Assembly (NCBI GenBank): GCA_002311855.1
Contig: DCAB01000012.1
Location: forward strand, 125,785 to 189,784
DNA length: 64,000 nucleotides
Source: Candidatus Dadabacteria bacterium UBA1144
GTDB taxonomy: Bacteria > Desulfobacterota_D > UBA1144
Direction: 5' to 3'
The notes below the pieces were generated by a model. The model was not told where the DNA came from and did no database searches. It was given only the letters and a program-made list of their open reading frames with translations. The number at the start of each line of letters is the position of its first letter. Position 1 is the stretch's first letter. Positions 27,012 to 35,946 of the stretch are shown here, piece by piece. Position numbers and translations under genes: made by a program.

Positions 27012-28340
27012 TTAGAATGATTGGCTCTCTATAGTTTTTATGATCTTATCAGTAGAAGCTTCTATCTCTATTGGGTGATTCGCAAACTTGTTTGAAATTC
27101 CTTTAAGATTTTCCAGATGGTAGTTTATTTTAAAATCTACAAATTTTAATCCATGCGCAGTTGAAATAATCACAACTTTATCTTTTTTATTAATTATCTT
27201 TTTATTAACTAATTTTTCAAAAGCAGTAACGGCCACACCAGTATGAGGACAATTGAATGTCCCAGTTAGATCCATTTTCGCTGAGGATGTTGCCAATTCC
27301 TCCTCACTTGCTTGTTCAACAATACCATCAAATATTTTTAAGATATTTATAGCTTTGTTGATACTGACAGGGTCTCCTATTTGGATTGCACTTGCATATG
27401 TTGTAGTCGCTTTAAGAGGTTTAAAGCTTTTAAACTTATTCAAATAACTAACATATAAAGGATTTGCATTTTCAGCTTGAGCACAGACAAGTCTTGGTAA
27501 TTTTTTAATTAAACCTAAATTTTTTAACATTAAAAAACCTTTACCTAATGCTGATATATTACCAAGATTCCCGCCCGGTATTATTACCCAGTCAGGAACA
27601 TCCCAATTGAATTGCTGGCAGATCTCAATGCTTATTGTTTTTTGTCCTTCAATTCTCAGAGAATTTATTGAATTCGCAAGATATATATTTTGTTTATCAC
27701 AAACCTCTTGAACAATTTTCATGCAACCATCGAAATCCGTATCTAACGAGAGTACTTTCGCACCATTAGCTAACGGTTGAACAAGTTGCGCAATAGAAAC
27801 TTTATTTCTAGGCAAAAATACAATTGATTTTAATCCAGCAGCAGCGCAATATGCGCTAAGGGCCGCGGAAGTATCTCCTGTCGATGCACAAGCAACGGCT
27901 TTAATTTCTTTTCCATCCGCAATCAATTGTTTCACAGCTGATATCAAGACTGTCATCCCTAAATCTTTGAAAGATCCTGTGTGGCTATTGCCACACATCT
28001 TAATCCAGAGATCTTCCACGCCAATTTGGTTTCCATATTTCTCGGCCCAAAAGAGATTAGTATCTCCTTCGTACATAGAAACAATATTTTCATCATCAAT
28101 AAAAGGGGCCACCCATTCCTTTTTCCCCCAAACGCCGCTACCGTACGGCCATTTTCGTTTTCTGTATCTTGTATCAAATAATTCTTTCCAGGATTCAGGG
28201 GATCGTTCTTTAAGTTCCTCCAAATCATGTTCAACTTCTAATAGGCTTCCCGTCTTGGGGCATCTATATATGATTTCTCCAATGTTGTATCGACTATTAG
28301 GATCTTCGATACTTTGATACCAGCAATTATATTTATGCAT
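27012..28340 (-). CDS. thrC: Threonine synthase
   Basis: PLP enzyme that makes threonine from O-phosphohomoserine. Of 442 residues, the PLP lysine is K125 in NSHTGSFKDLGM. CASTGDTSAAL and VFLPRNKVS follow, then the phosphate-binding PGGNLGNISALGKG, and STAHGLKF near the C-terminus. The N-terminal part keeps two cysteines (C6, C27) but not a full zinc ribbon. Overlaps aroE by eight bases and ends four bases before thiE. Confidence 0.94.
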   Translation of the reverse strand: MHKYNCWYQSIEDPNSRYNIGEIIYRCPKTGSLLEVEHDLEELKERSPESWKELFDTRYRKRKWPYGSGVWGKKEWVAPFIDDENIVSMYEGDTNLFWAEKYGNQIGVEDLWIKMCGNSHTGSFKDLGMTVLISAVKQLIADGKEIKAVACASTGDTSAALSAYCAAAGLKSIVFLPRNKVSIAQLVQPLANGAKVLSLDTDFDGCMKIVQEVCDKQNIYLANSINSLRIEGQKTISIEICQQFNWDVPDWVIIPGGNLGNISALGKGFLMLKNLGLIKKLPRLVCAQAENANPLYVSYLNKFKSFKPLKATTTYASAIQIGDPVSINKAINILKIFDGIVEQASEEELATSSAKMDLTGTFNCPHTGVAVTAFEKLVNKKIINKKDKVVIISTAHGLKFVDFKINYHLENLKGISNKFANHPIEIEASTDKIIKTIESQSF

Positions 28341-29181
28341 TTCTCAATTCCTTTTTCATTATCTCATACGGTGGTGGAACATTCTCCCAAATTGAAAAAC
28401 TTTCTGCTCCTTGATACGCTAGCATGTCCATTCCGTTCATTATTTTGGCTCCTTTAAGCTTTGCGAAGTTGAGTAACTTTGTTTCCAGAGGTGCGTAGAT
28501 TAGATCGTAGACATAATGTTGCTTTGAAAATACTTCCTTCGCAATTAAAAGGGGGTCATCATCTTTCATTCCAATTGGTGTACAATTCACTATTAAATCA
28601 CTATCAAAAGAAAATTCATTAATTTGATTTGAGGAAATTAAATCTATTGTAGATTTATAATTGAATTTTTGTAGGTGATTGATTAATTCCTCAGCTTTTT
28701 TTTTATCAATATCAAAAATCACCAGAGATTCAATCTCACCTTGGCAAAGTTTAGTTGTCACAGCTTTGGAAGCACCTCCTGCGCCTAGCACAATACCACT
28801 TTTATTCTCAGCATTAAATTCTAAATCCGAGAATAGAGACTTCTCAAATCCTAATCCGTCCGTATTATCTCCAACCAATTTCCCTTGTTTTGAGTATAGT
28901 GTGTTAACCGAGCCAATTCTTGATGCTTCTTCTGTAAGGACATCAACGTATTTTACAACTTCTTCTTTGTAAGGAATTGTTACATTAGAACCTGCAATGG
29001 TATCAGATCTAATCATTTCGCATACAGATTCAATTTCATTTATTTTTACCTCAAGAGGTACATAACAAGCATTGATTTGAAGTTCTAAAAAAGCAGCATT
29101 ATGCATATCTGGAGATCTACTATGTTTAACAGGACTTCCTAAAATTGCATAAACCTTTGTATCGCCTTTAATTGTTTTCAT
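28333..29181 (-). CDS. aroE: Shikimate dehydrogenase
   Basis: Reduces 3-dehydroshikimate with NADPH. A 282-residue protein with the substrate motif GSPVKHSRSP (15-24), catalytic K72 in SNVTIPYKEE, DNTDGLGF, the Rossmann GAGGASKAV, and the late YAPLETKLL and GMDMLAYQGAESF. Overlaps thrC by eight and ribF by fourteen bases, indicating one transcript. With aroQ and aroA in the window it covers three shikimate-pathway steps. Confidence 0.96.
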   Translation of the reverse strand: MKTIKGDTKVYAILGSPVKHSRSPDMHNAAFLELQINACYVPLEVKINEIESVCEMIRSDTIAGSNVTIPYKEEVVKYVDVLTEEASRIGSVNTLYSKQGKLVGDNTDGLGFEKSLFSDLEFNAENKSGIVLGAGGASKAVTTKLCQGEIESLVIFDIDKKKAEELINHLQKFNYKSTIDLISSNQINEFSFDSDLIVNCTPIGMKDDDPLLIAKEVFSKQHYVYDLIYAPLETKLLNFAKLKGAKIMNGMDMLAYQGAESFSIWENVPPPYEIMKKELRNA

Positions 29182-30070
29182 TGTCTTTTAAAAATGTCCT
29201 CTTTGCATATTTTACATCCTTTTTAATATTCTCTATAAGTTCATTGACAGTATCAAACTTTTTTTCACTTCTGATTCGTTTTACAAATTCTAATTTAATT
29301 TCATCTCCATAAATGGAGTCGTTAAAATCAAATATGTGGGACTCAATCATCAAATCTTTTTTTCCAAAAGTTGGTCTAATCCCCATATTCGTAATTCCCT
29401 GAAATTTTTTTCTTTTATGATTTATATATGTTACATAAACCCCGTTCTTAGGTATAAAATTCCAATCAGTCTGTAAATTTGCTGTGGGAAAACCAATTTC
29501 TCTTCCTCTTTGTTCGCCTTTCACGACTTTACCTGACATGAAATAATATCTACCCAAACATTTTCTTGCTTCTTCCACATTCCCGGATGATAACAAGCTT
29601 TTAATAGAAGTCGAACTTATTCTTTGATTCGCTATCTGTACCATGTCGACTGGGTAAACTTTATATTTAGATGAGCCAAAGTTTGTTAACATCTTAACAT
29701 CACCTGAGGCTTTGAATCCAAATTTAAAATTTTTTCCAACAATTATATTTTGAGGTTTGTGTCTTTTTATCAAGAATTCGTCAATGAAAGCTTTAGGATC
29801 TAATTTGGAAATCTGTAAATTAAATTCAATTTCGTCAATCTCATTTACACCAATTTTTTTCAAAAGTTTAATCTTTTCCGAGTATGGTAATAATAAATCA
29901 ATTTTTTTATTTAAAATTATTTCTCTAGGATGAGGTCTGAAAGTTATAAGTATTAATTGTGTTTTTGAATCTCTAGAAATTTGCTTCGCAAGACGAATAA
30001 GTTTCTGATGTCCTAAATGAACACCATCGAAATTTCCAATTATTATTGTCTTAGATTTGGCATCAGACAT
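29168..30070 (-). CDS. ribF: Bifunctional riboflavin kinase / FAD synthetase
   Basis: Converts riboflavin to FMN and then FAD. The N-terminal adenylyltransferase domain carries GNFDGVHLGHQ (12-22) and the late KSLLSSGNVEEA; the C-terminal kinase domain has GREIGFPTANL and GITNMGIRPTF. The frame is open upstream to 30178, but that would run into trkH; the ATG at 30070 gives a 300-residue protein with the normal start. No strong ribosome-binding site is visible. trkH ends 26 bases upstream; aroE starts inside its 3' end. Confidence 0.94.
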   Translation of the reverse strand: MSDAKSKTIIIGNFDGVHLGHQKLIRLAKQISRDSKTQLILITFRPHPREIILNKKIDLLLPYSEKIKLLKKIGVNEIDEIEFNLQISKLDPKAFIDEFLIKRHKPQNIIVGKNFKFGFKASGDVKMLTNFGSSKYKVYPVDMVQIANQRISSTSIKSLLSSGNVEEARKCLGRYYFMSGKVVKGEQRGREIGFPTANLQTDWNFIPKNGVYVTYINHKRKKFQGITNMGIRPTFGKKDLMIESHIFDFNDSIYGDEIKLEFVKRIRSEKKFDTVNELIENIKKDVKYAKRTFLKDNENN

Positions 30071-30096
30071 GTACAGCAAAATATTAACATAACAAA

Positions 30097-31650
30097 TTAG
30101 TATTTTTTCCAGAAAGATGGGAGCAAAAGAGCAATCATCGTAAAAAGTTCGAGTCTTCCAAAAAGCATCAATAAACATAGTAGGATTTTTGATTGATCGG
30201 AGAAGAATGAATAATTCGAGTGAGGATTGATTTGCTCAAATCCAGGACCAACATTTGCAATAGAGGAAATAACCGCCGAAAGAGCACTAAGAGATGTCAC
30301 ATTATTTTCAAGAATTAGGAGTAACACGGCCGACACCACACATATTAGTAAATACAAAAATAGGAAACTAAATTCACCCCTTACAACATCTTCATCAACA
30401 GCTTTTCCATTAATTTTAACTGTCAATATCACATTTGGACTTATTCTTCTTTTTATTTCGTTAAAAATGCTTTTGAAAACAATTAGTACTCTTATTATTT
30501 TAATCCCACCGGTAGTGGAACCAGAACAACCGCCCAGAATCATGAAAGCTAAAAGAACTATTTTTGCATGATGTGACCATTCATTAAAGTTGAACGAAGT
30601 AAATCCCGTCCCCGTAGAAAGAGACAGTGCTTGAAAACTCCCAAATCTAAAACTATCACTAAGAGTCAGGTTATCAAATTTGCATAAAAGAAAAATTAGA
30701 AAAATTATTAGAAACAAATTTAAAAAAATATAAGTTTTAAATTCAGAATTTTCTAAGATTTTTTTGTAGTTTCCGGTAATAATAAAATAATAAACAGCGA
30801 AACTTATCCCTCCCAAGAACATAAAGAAAGTGATGATAAATTCAACCGTTAGATTATTTAACGATTCAATATTGAGAGGGTAGCTGGAAAATCCTCCCGT
30901 TGAAACGGTACTAAAAGTGTGAATGATTGAGTCATAAAGATTCATGTCACCCAGAAAAAACAAAAGGCAAGGAAGCAGCAATGTTAATCCAGCATAAATA
31001 TAAAATAGAGTCAGTCCCGTTTGATAAATTCTCGGGGTTATTCTTTCTTTTTGAGGACCAGTTCCTTCCTGATCACTAGCAATTTGCATAATACCAACGG
31101 AAATTCTTGGAAGAATTATTAGAACTAAAAGAACAATACCAATTCCACCAAGCCACTGAGTTAGTGATCTCCAGAAAATAAGCAATTTATGTTGTGCTAC
31201 ATCAGGAAATGGGCTAAGAACCGAAGCTCCAGTTGTTGTAATACCCGAAACAGCTTCAAAAAAAGAATTAACAATAATATTTTCGGTGAATATCGGCTCG
31301 AAAGAAATTTGGGTAATTCCATATATATTTATTGACGAAAAAATGTACGGTAGTGATCCAAACAATCCTGCAAAAATCCATACCAAAGAAGCCAGAAGAA
31401 AACCATCTTTTCTTGTTAAATCCTTTTCCATAGATTCCGAATTATAAGAAAGAGTTCTGAGGCCATATCCACATATCAAAGTCACAAATGAGGAAAGCAA
31501 AAAAGGAACGAGTTGCAATAAGTTCTTATTTTTATAAATGGTTTCATTATCGGAACTTACAAGGAAATATGACAATAGTGGTAATAGAATAAAAAAACCA
31601 AAATATATTATAAAATTGCCCGTAAAATAAAAGGATTTTCTTAGATTCAT
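30097..31650 (-). CDS. trkH: Trk potassium uptake protein, membrane subunit TrkH
   Basis: Ion-conducting subunit of a TrkAH potassium (or sodium) uptake system. The 517-residue membrane protein contains the four pore-loop segments: SGITTTGASVL, VSTGGFSSY, LSTGTGFTSFN and SIANVGPGF. GGCSGSTTGGIK matches the intramembrane-loop region after the third pore helix. Overlaps the upstream trkA gene by four bases, so the two subunits are translationally coupled. Confidence 0.95.
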   Translation of the reverse strand: MNLRKSFYFTGNFIIYFGFFILLPLLSYFLVSSDNETIYKNKNLLQLVPFLLSSFVTLICGYGLRTLSYNSESMEKDLTRKDGFLLASLVWIFAGLFGSLPYIFSSINIYGITQISFEPIFTENIIVNSFFEAVSGITTTGASVLSPFPDVAQHKLLIFWRSLTQWLGGIGIVLLVLIILPRISVGIMQIASDQEGTGPQKERITPRIYQTGLTLFYIYAGLTLLLPCLLFFLGDMNLYDSIIHTFSTVSTGGFSSYPLNIESLNNLTVEFIITFFMFLGGISFAVYYFIITGNYKKILENSEFKTYIFLNLFLIIFLIFLLCKFDNLTLSDSFRFGSFQALSLSTGTGFTSFNFNEWSHHAKIVLLAFMILGGCSGSTTGGIKIIRVLIVFKSIFNEIKRRISPNVILTVKINGKAVDEDVVRGEFSFLFLYLLICVVSAVLLLILENNVTSLSALSAVISSIANVGPGFEQINPHSNYSFFSDQSKILLCLLMLFGRLELFTMIALLLPSFWKKY

Positions 31651-33014
31651 TTTAATATTTTTGATTCCAGATTTCTTTCAGCATCAGCATCAAGTGTCAC
31701 GACAACGACATAATCACCCTTTTTCGCGATTCCCTTTTCCGGATTAGAAATATATTGTGGTGGATTATCTTTTCTTATTATAAAAGCTAAAGAAATATTC
31801 TCAGAAATAGCTTCGATATTGATATCCTCATGACACTCAAATTCAAATATTTTGGTATTCTCATCAATAATGGTTTCGTGAGAGAAGCTTTTTCTCATAA
31901 TATAAGAATTAATTTCACCTGATACAGAATATTTCGTATTAATTTCCCTTTCGGCACCAATACTATTAATTACATCCTGATATTCAGATTTTGAATATAC
32001 TACAAGTGAATTCTTTGCCTTTAATTTGTTAGATAATAGTGCGCTTAATACATTTATTTCATCATCATCTGTGAGAGCTAGGAAATAATCACAATCAGTA
32101 CCAACACCCTGTTCTTTCAAAAGATTTTCATTTGTTGGCTCACCTAAAATGATTTGAACACCACTAAGCTCTTCGGAAAGTTCCCTGCCTCTAGATTTTT
32201 CTGAAACCAACAACTTAACGTCACACTTTTTCTTCACCAATTTTTTTGCAACATTAGAAGCTATATAGCTTCCACCCACTATAAAGATATTTTTAAGTTC
32301 CGTATCGTTCTTGGCAAAAAAACTTTCTTCAAATTGTTCTTCAAATTCAGAAGCAATAACAACCAAAACTATGTCATCTTTTTTTAGTCGAGTAGCTGGA
32401 CCTTTAGCTCTAATAAAGTTTAATTTTTTTAATGATGGGTCTTCTGTTGAAGCTAAGAACTTCCACTTGTTTACTCCATCCTTATTTAAAGAATAAATAG
32501 ATTTCCCTATCAGGGGGTTTGATTCATCAATTTTAATTTTTAAAAAAAGAATCCTCGAATCAGCAATTTTATCTGTTTCCCAAGAATATGGGGTTTCGAA
32601 GAGGTTCATAATTTTTTCCGAGACAATATCTCCTGAATAAAAAGTTTTTATTTCTGGAAATCCTAGCTTGCCTGGATGATCTTTGTACTTATAGTCTTTC
32701 AATACTATCAAAGTTTGTACACCCGGAATTTTTTCAAAAAACATTGCTGTTAAGATATTTAATTTGTCGTCATTTGTGCACGCTATAAAGAAATTAATTG
32801 ATTTAAGATTTGTGTCATTGAAGATACTCAAATCTGCGGCATCTCCGCTAATAGCCATTATATCTAGTTTGCTGTTGCTTTTTATTTGATTAATCTTATT
32901 AATATCTTTATCAACAAGAATTACGTTGTTTTCCACAGAGAGATCCTCCGCAAGGTATCTACCCGTTGAGCCCGCTCCTAAAATAATTATATTGTTGGGG
33001 TTTGTAGTAACCAT
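31647..33014 (-). CDS. trkA: Trk potassium uptake protein, regulatory subunit TrkA
   Basis: Cytosolic NAD(H)-binding regulator of TrkH, 455 residues in the duplicated two-RCK form. The first Rossmann unit has ILGAGSTGRYLAEDL near residue 11 and the second IFIVGGSYIASNVAKKL near 243, each followed by a TrkA-C-like domain. The second glycine motif is GGSYIAS, so nucleotide binding there may be weaker. The stop overlaps the trkH start. The OMP gene upstream ends 23 bases before it. Confidence 0.94.
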   Translation of the reverse strand: MVTTNPNNIIILGAGSTGRYLAEDLSVENNVILVDKDINKINQIKSNSKLDIMAISGDAADLSIFNDTNLKSINFFIACTNDDKLNILTAMFFEKIPGVQTLIVLKDYKYKDHPGKLGFPEIKTFYSGDIVSEKIMNLFETPYSWETDKIADSRILFLKIKIDESNPLIGKSIYSLNKDGVNKWKFLASTEDPSLKKLNFIRAKGPATRLKKDDIVLVVIASEFEEQFEESFFAKNDTELKNIFIVGGSYIASNVAKKLVKKKCDVKLLVSEKSRGRELSEELSGVQIILGEPTNENLLKEQGVGTDCDYFLALTDDDEINVLSALLSNKLKAKNSLVVYSKSEYQDVINSIGAEREINTKYSVSGEINSYIMRKSFSHETIIDENTKIFEFECHEDINIEAISENISLAFIIRKDNPPQYISNPEKGIAKKGDYVVVVTLDADAERNLESKILK

Positions 33015-33037
33015 TTTACTAGCCTAAAGGCTATTAA

Positions 33038-33637
33038 TTAATATAGACGAATATTGAGTCCCACAAGAGCAGTAAAAAAAAATTCTTTGTGATCCATGTC
33101 GAAACTGTTGTTTATATAAGTATGTGCTCCCAAACTAACATTCTCAGATATAACATAATCTACCCCACCGCCTACAACAGTTAAAAATGAGGAGCTATTA
33201 TCATCGTTATCATTTTTTCGATCATCGATTAGTACTCCCAATCCACCCTCAACCGAGGGAAAAAGCTTAGGATCCGTACTTGGAAGAAGTTTTTTGATAT
33301 TTCCTGTTATCCCCACTAGCGTTTGGTTATTTCCTTTTACAAACTGTCCAACCGGCCCTATGTATAAATCATCTTTGTAAGGCATATCGATGCGAGTTGT
33401 CAGTGCCCATCCTCCAGGACTTCCAGAGAACCCGCCCCCGATTGTAAATATGGGTGAAGGACCGTATGTTTTATTGTATTCAAATTTCGGTTTGTCCTCA
33501 GAAGCAGACTCGCTCTGCTTAGAAATTTCATTTTCGGAGGAGTAGTCGGTCTCTTCCGTCTCTTTTGCAGTGGAAACAATAGAAAAAGTTAAAAAAAAGA
33601 CTACGATAAAAATAGATATTGTTTTAAATATATTCAT
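33038..33637 (-). CDS. Small outer-membrane beta-barrel protein, unknown function
   Basis: A 199-residue protein with a signal peptide (cleavage near residue 24, after STA), an acidic Ser/Glu linker (25-50), then alternating hydrophobic strands with GGG-rich turns and an aromatic C-terminus (LNIRLY). This is what an eight-stranded outer-membrane barrel looks like, but I do not recognise a family. It lies between recJ and trkA, 45 bases downstream of recJ, in the long minus-strand run. Confidence 0.7.
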   Translation of the reverse strand: MNIFKTISIFIVVFFLTFSIVSTAKETEETDYSSENEISKQSESASEDKPKFEYNKTYGPSPIFTIGGGFSGSPGGWALTTRIDMPYKDDLYIGPVGQFVKGNNQTLVGITGNIKKLLPSTDPKLFPSVEGGLGVLIDDRKNDNDDNSSSFLTVVGGGVDYVISENVSLGAHTYINNSFDMDHKEFFFTALVGLNIRLY

Positions 33638-33682
33638 ATAAATCTTGTTTTTCTGAGATTATGTAACTTAAAGTCTTTAATG

Positions 33683-35461
33683 TCAAGTAGGCCTTAAGTC
33701 GTCTATAAGCAAAACTATTTTATATTTATTGTTGTATGTATCCTTTTGAATTTTATAAATAATATCTACTGTATCCCCAATTTGTATATCGCTTGCAAAG
33801 TTAAACCAAACCCCCCTTTGTTCAGTACCTTTTTTTTCCATAATAATCTCCAAATGTTTCCCTCCTTTTTTCCCTTGGAACTCTGTTTTGTCTTTTACAT
33901 TAATCCGACGTGTTAAAAATACTGGATTTGGATTTTCTCTTCCGAAAGGTTCCATTTTGTTTAAATCATCAATTGAGCTTAATTGAATTTCATCTAACTC
34001 AATCTCCATATCGGCATCTATGGTTTTGTTTGATTCATAGTTGTAATTTTTGATTGAATCTTCAAATTGATTATCGAAATTCCCAATCTCATTAGAATTA
34101 ATCGTTATTCCCGCAGCAGCTTCATGTCCACCATATTGAATTAGGTATGGTTCGCATTCTTTGAGAATCTTGTAAAGATTTATACTATTTTTTGTTCTAA
34201 GACTTCCCTTGCCCAATCCATCTTTGTCAATTGAGATTATCGCACAAGGCCTGTTGAATTCTTCAGATATTCTAGAAGCCACAATTCCTATAACTCCTGA
34301 GTGCCATTTTGGCGAATAAAGGACCAAAGAACGTTTGTCCTGATTATCCTTTATAACTTCTTGGCCCATCGTTATTGCTTCTTTCAGGACTTGTCCTTGT
34401 TTCTTTTGCCTATCGATATTGTTTCTTTCGAGAGTTGCGGCTAGTAAATCTATTTTATTTTGATCATTCTCTATTAGAAGCTGAACAGCATCCGACGCGC
34501 TACCCACTCTTCCAGCCGCATTGATTTTTGGTGCGAGTTGGAATGACACATCTCTTACAGAATATTTTTTTTTGCTTACTTCCTTTTTATTTTTTTTAAG
34601 AAGGGCCAATAGTCCCTTTTTTTGTGTATTTCTAATTTCTTTTAGACCATTATAAACAAAGATTCTATTCACGCCTGTTAATGGCATACTGTCAGCGATG
34701 GTTCCTATGGCAACCAAATCTAAATCCCTTTTTAGATTAGGTTCATCAATTAATCCATTAAAATATTTTTTTTCTCTAAGTTTTTTTCTAATTCCCATCA
34801 TCAAATTAAAAATAACTCCAGCCGCACACATTTCTTTAAATGGGTAGTGGCACTCTTGTTGTTTGGGATTAATAATTGATACAGCATCGGGAGTAATGTC
34901 TGGCACATTATGATGGTCAGTTATTACAAAATCAACATTAACAACTTCCACATTCCCTTCCCGCTTTAGTTCAATCTTCTTGCTTTTTCTTACTACTTCA
35001 TTCTCAGAAATACCACAATCCGTAGAAACTATTAGTCTGACACCACCCGATGCAAGATTCTTTATAGAATCAAAATTGATTCCATAGCCTTCTTTAATTC
35101 GATCCGGGTTATAAGAAACCACATTGGCGCCTATTTTGTTCAAAAAATTGTATAAGATTGCAGTTGAAGTAATGCCATCACAATCGAAATCTCCATATAC
35201 TGCTATTTTTTCTACTCTTTCAATTGCCTGAATAATCCTTTGAACACTTTCTTCCATACCTTTCAACAAAAAAGGATTTGGCAAGTTGAGGCTGCCATCG
35301 TTTTTTTTAAGGTAGGGGTTAAGAAATTCGTAGGCTTCTTCATGTGAGCTGATATCTCTGTTCACCAAGAGTTTGGAAAGAAAAGGTGAAATCTGCAACT
35401 CTGAAGATAGGGATTCAGCTTTCTTGATATCTGGATTTTTCGCATTCCAAGAATAATTCAT
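33683..35461 (-). CDS. recJ: Single-stranded-DNA-specific exonuclease RecJ
   Basis: 5'-to-3' exonuclease of DNA repair, DHH superfamily. Motifs are YGDFDCDGITSTAI, VSTDCGIS, FVITDHHNVPD, ATIADSMPLTG-like AIGTIADSMPL, and the DHHA1 segment HSGVIGIVASRI with QYGGHEAAAGI, then a C-terminal OB domain. The ATG at 35461 gives 592 residues; an in-frame TTG at 35467 would add two. aroQ ends nine bases upstream of the ATG. Confidence 0.95.
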   Translation of the reverse strand: MNYSWNAKNPDIKKAESLSSELQISPFLSKLLVNRDISSHEEAYEFLNPYLKKNDGSLNLPNPFLLKGMEESVQRIIQAIERVEKIAVYGDFDCDGITSTAILYNFLNKIGANVVSYNPDRIKEGYGINFDSIKNLASGGVRLIVSTDCGISENEVVRKSKKIELKREGNVEVVNVDFVITDHHNVPDITPDAVSIINPKQQECHYPFKEMCAAGVIFNLMMGIRKKLREKKYFNGLIDEPNLKRDLDLVAIGTIADSMPLTGVNRIFVYNGLKEIRNTQKKGLLALLKKNKKEVSKKKYSVRDVSFQLAPKINAAGRVGSASDAVQLLIENDQNKIDLLAATLERNNIDRQKKQGQVLKEAITMGQEVIKDNQDKRSLVLYSPKWHSGVIGIVASRISEEFNRPCAIISIDKDGLGKGSLRTKNSINLYKILKECEPYLIQYGGHEAAAGITINSNEIGNFDNQFEDSIKNYNYESNKTIDADMEIELDEIQLSSIDDLNKMEPFGRENPNPVFLTRRINVKDKTEFQGKKGGKHLEIIMEKKGTEQRGVWFNFASDIQIGDTVDIIYKIQKDTYNNKYKIVLLIDDLRPT

Positions 35462-35470
35462 TTTCAAATC

Positions 35471-35902
35471 TTACTTTTGTATATTATCTATGGCATCCAG
35501 TGCCATCAAATAACTTTGGTAGCCGAAGCCAGAAATAACTCCAAGGGCGATTGAGGAGACAAATGAGTGTTGTCTAAAATCTTCTCTATTAAAGATATTT
35601 GACAAGTGAACTTCAACAAATTTGGCTTTTACTGATAACAGAGCATCTCTAATGGCGATACTTGTATGAGTAAACGCGGCGGGATTAATAATTATAAAAT
35701 CATTTTCTCCTGAACACTCTTGAATTTTAGATACTATTTGTCCCTCTTCGTTTGACTGGAAAAAACCTATATCGATTTTCATTTTTTTCGCTTTCTGTAG
35801 AATTAATTCGTTAATCTTATCCAGAGTTAATTCTCCGTAATGGTCCTTCTCTCTTTGGCCCAACATATTAAGATTCGGCCCATTGATTACTTGGACTTTC
35901 AT
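35471..35902 (-). CDS. aroQ: 3-dehydroquinate dehydratase, type II
   Basis: Third step of the shikimate pathway. A 143-residue protein of standard type II length: NGPNLNMLGQRE (7-18), the flexible lid with its catalytic arginine and tyrosine (R17, Y22), INPAAFTHTSIAIRDAL around the substrate site and EVHLSNIFNREDFR with the catalytic histidine. Located between murJ and recJ on the minus strand. Confidence 0.96.
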   Translation of the reverse strand: MKVQVINGPNLNMLGQREKDHYGELTLDKINELILQKAKKMKIDIGFFQSNEEGQIVSKIQECSGENDFIIINPAAFTHTSIAIRDALLSVKAKFVEVHLSNIFNREDFRQHSFVSSIALGVISGFGYQSYLMALDAIDNIQK

Positions 35903-35946
35903 TATTGTCTAAGACTAAAACAAAATTAAAAACATGTACAATAAAA

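Noticed and set aside
30071..30178. Upstream in-frame extension of ribF within trkH
   Set aside because: RibF proteins begin close to GNFDGVHLGH; the extra 36 residues come from the antisense-like reading of trkH's 3' end.
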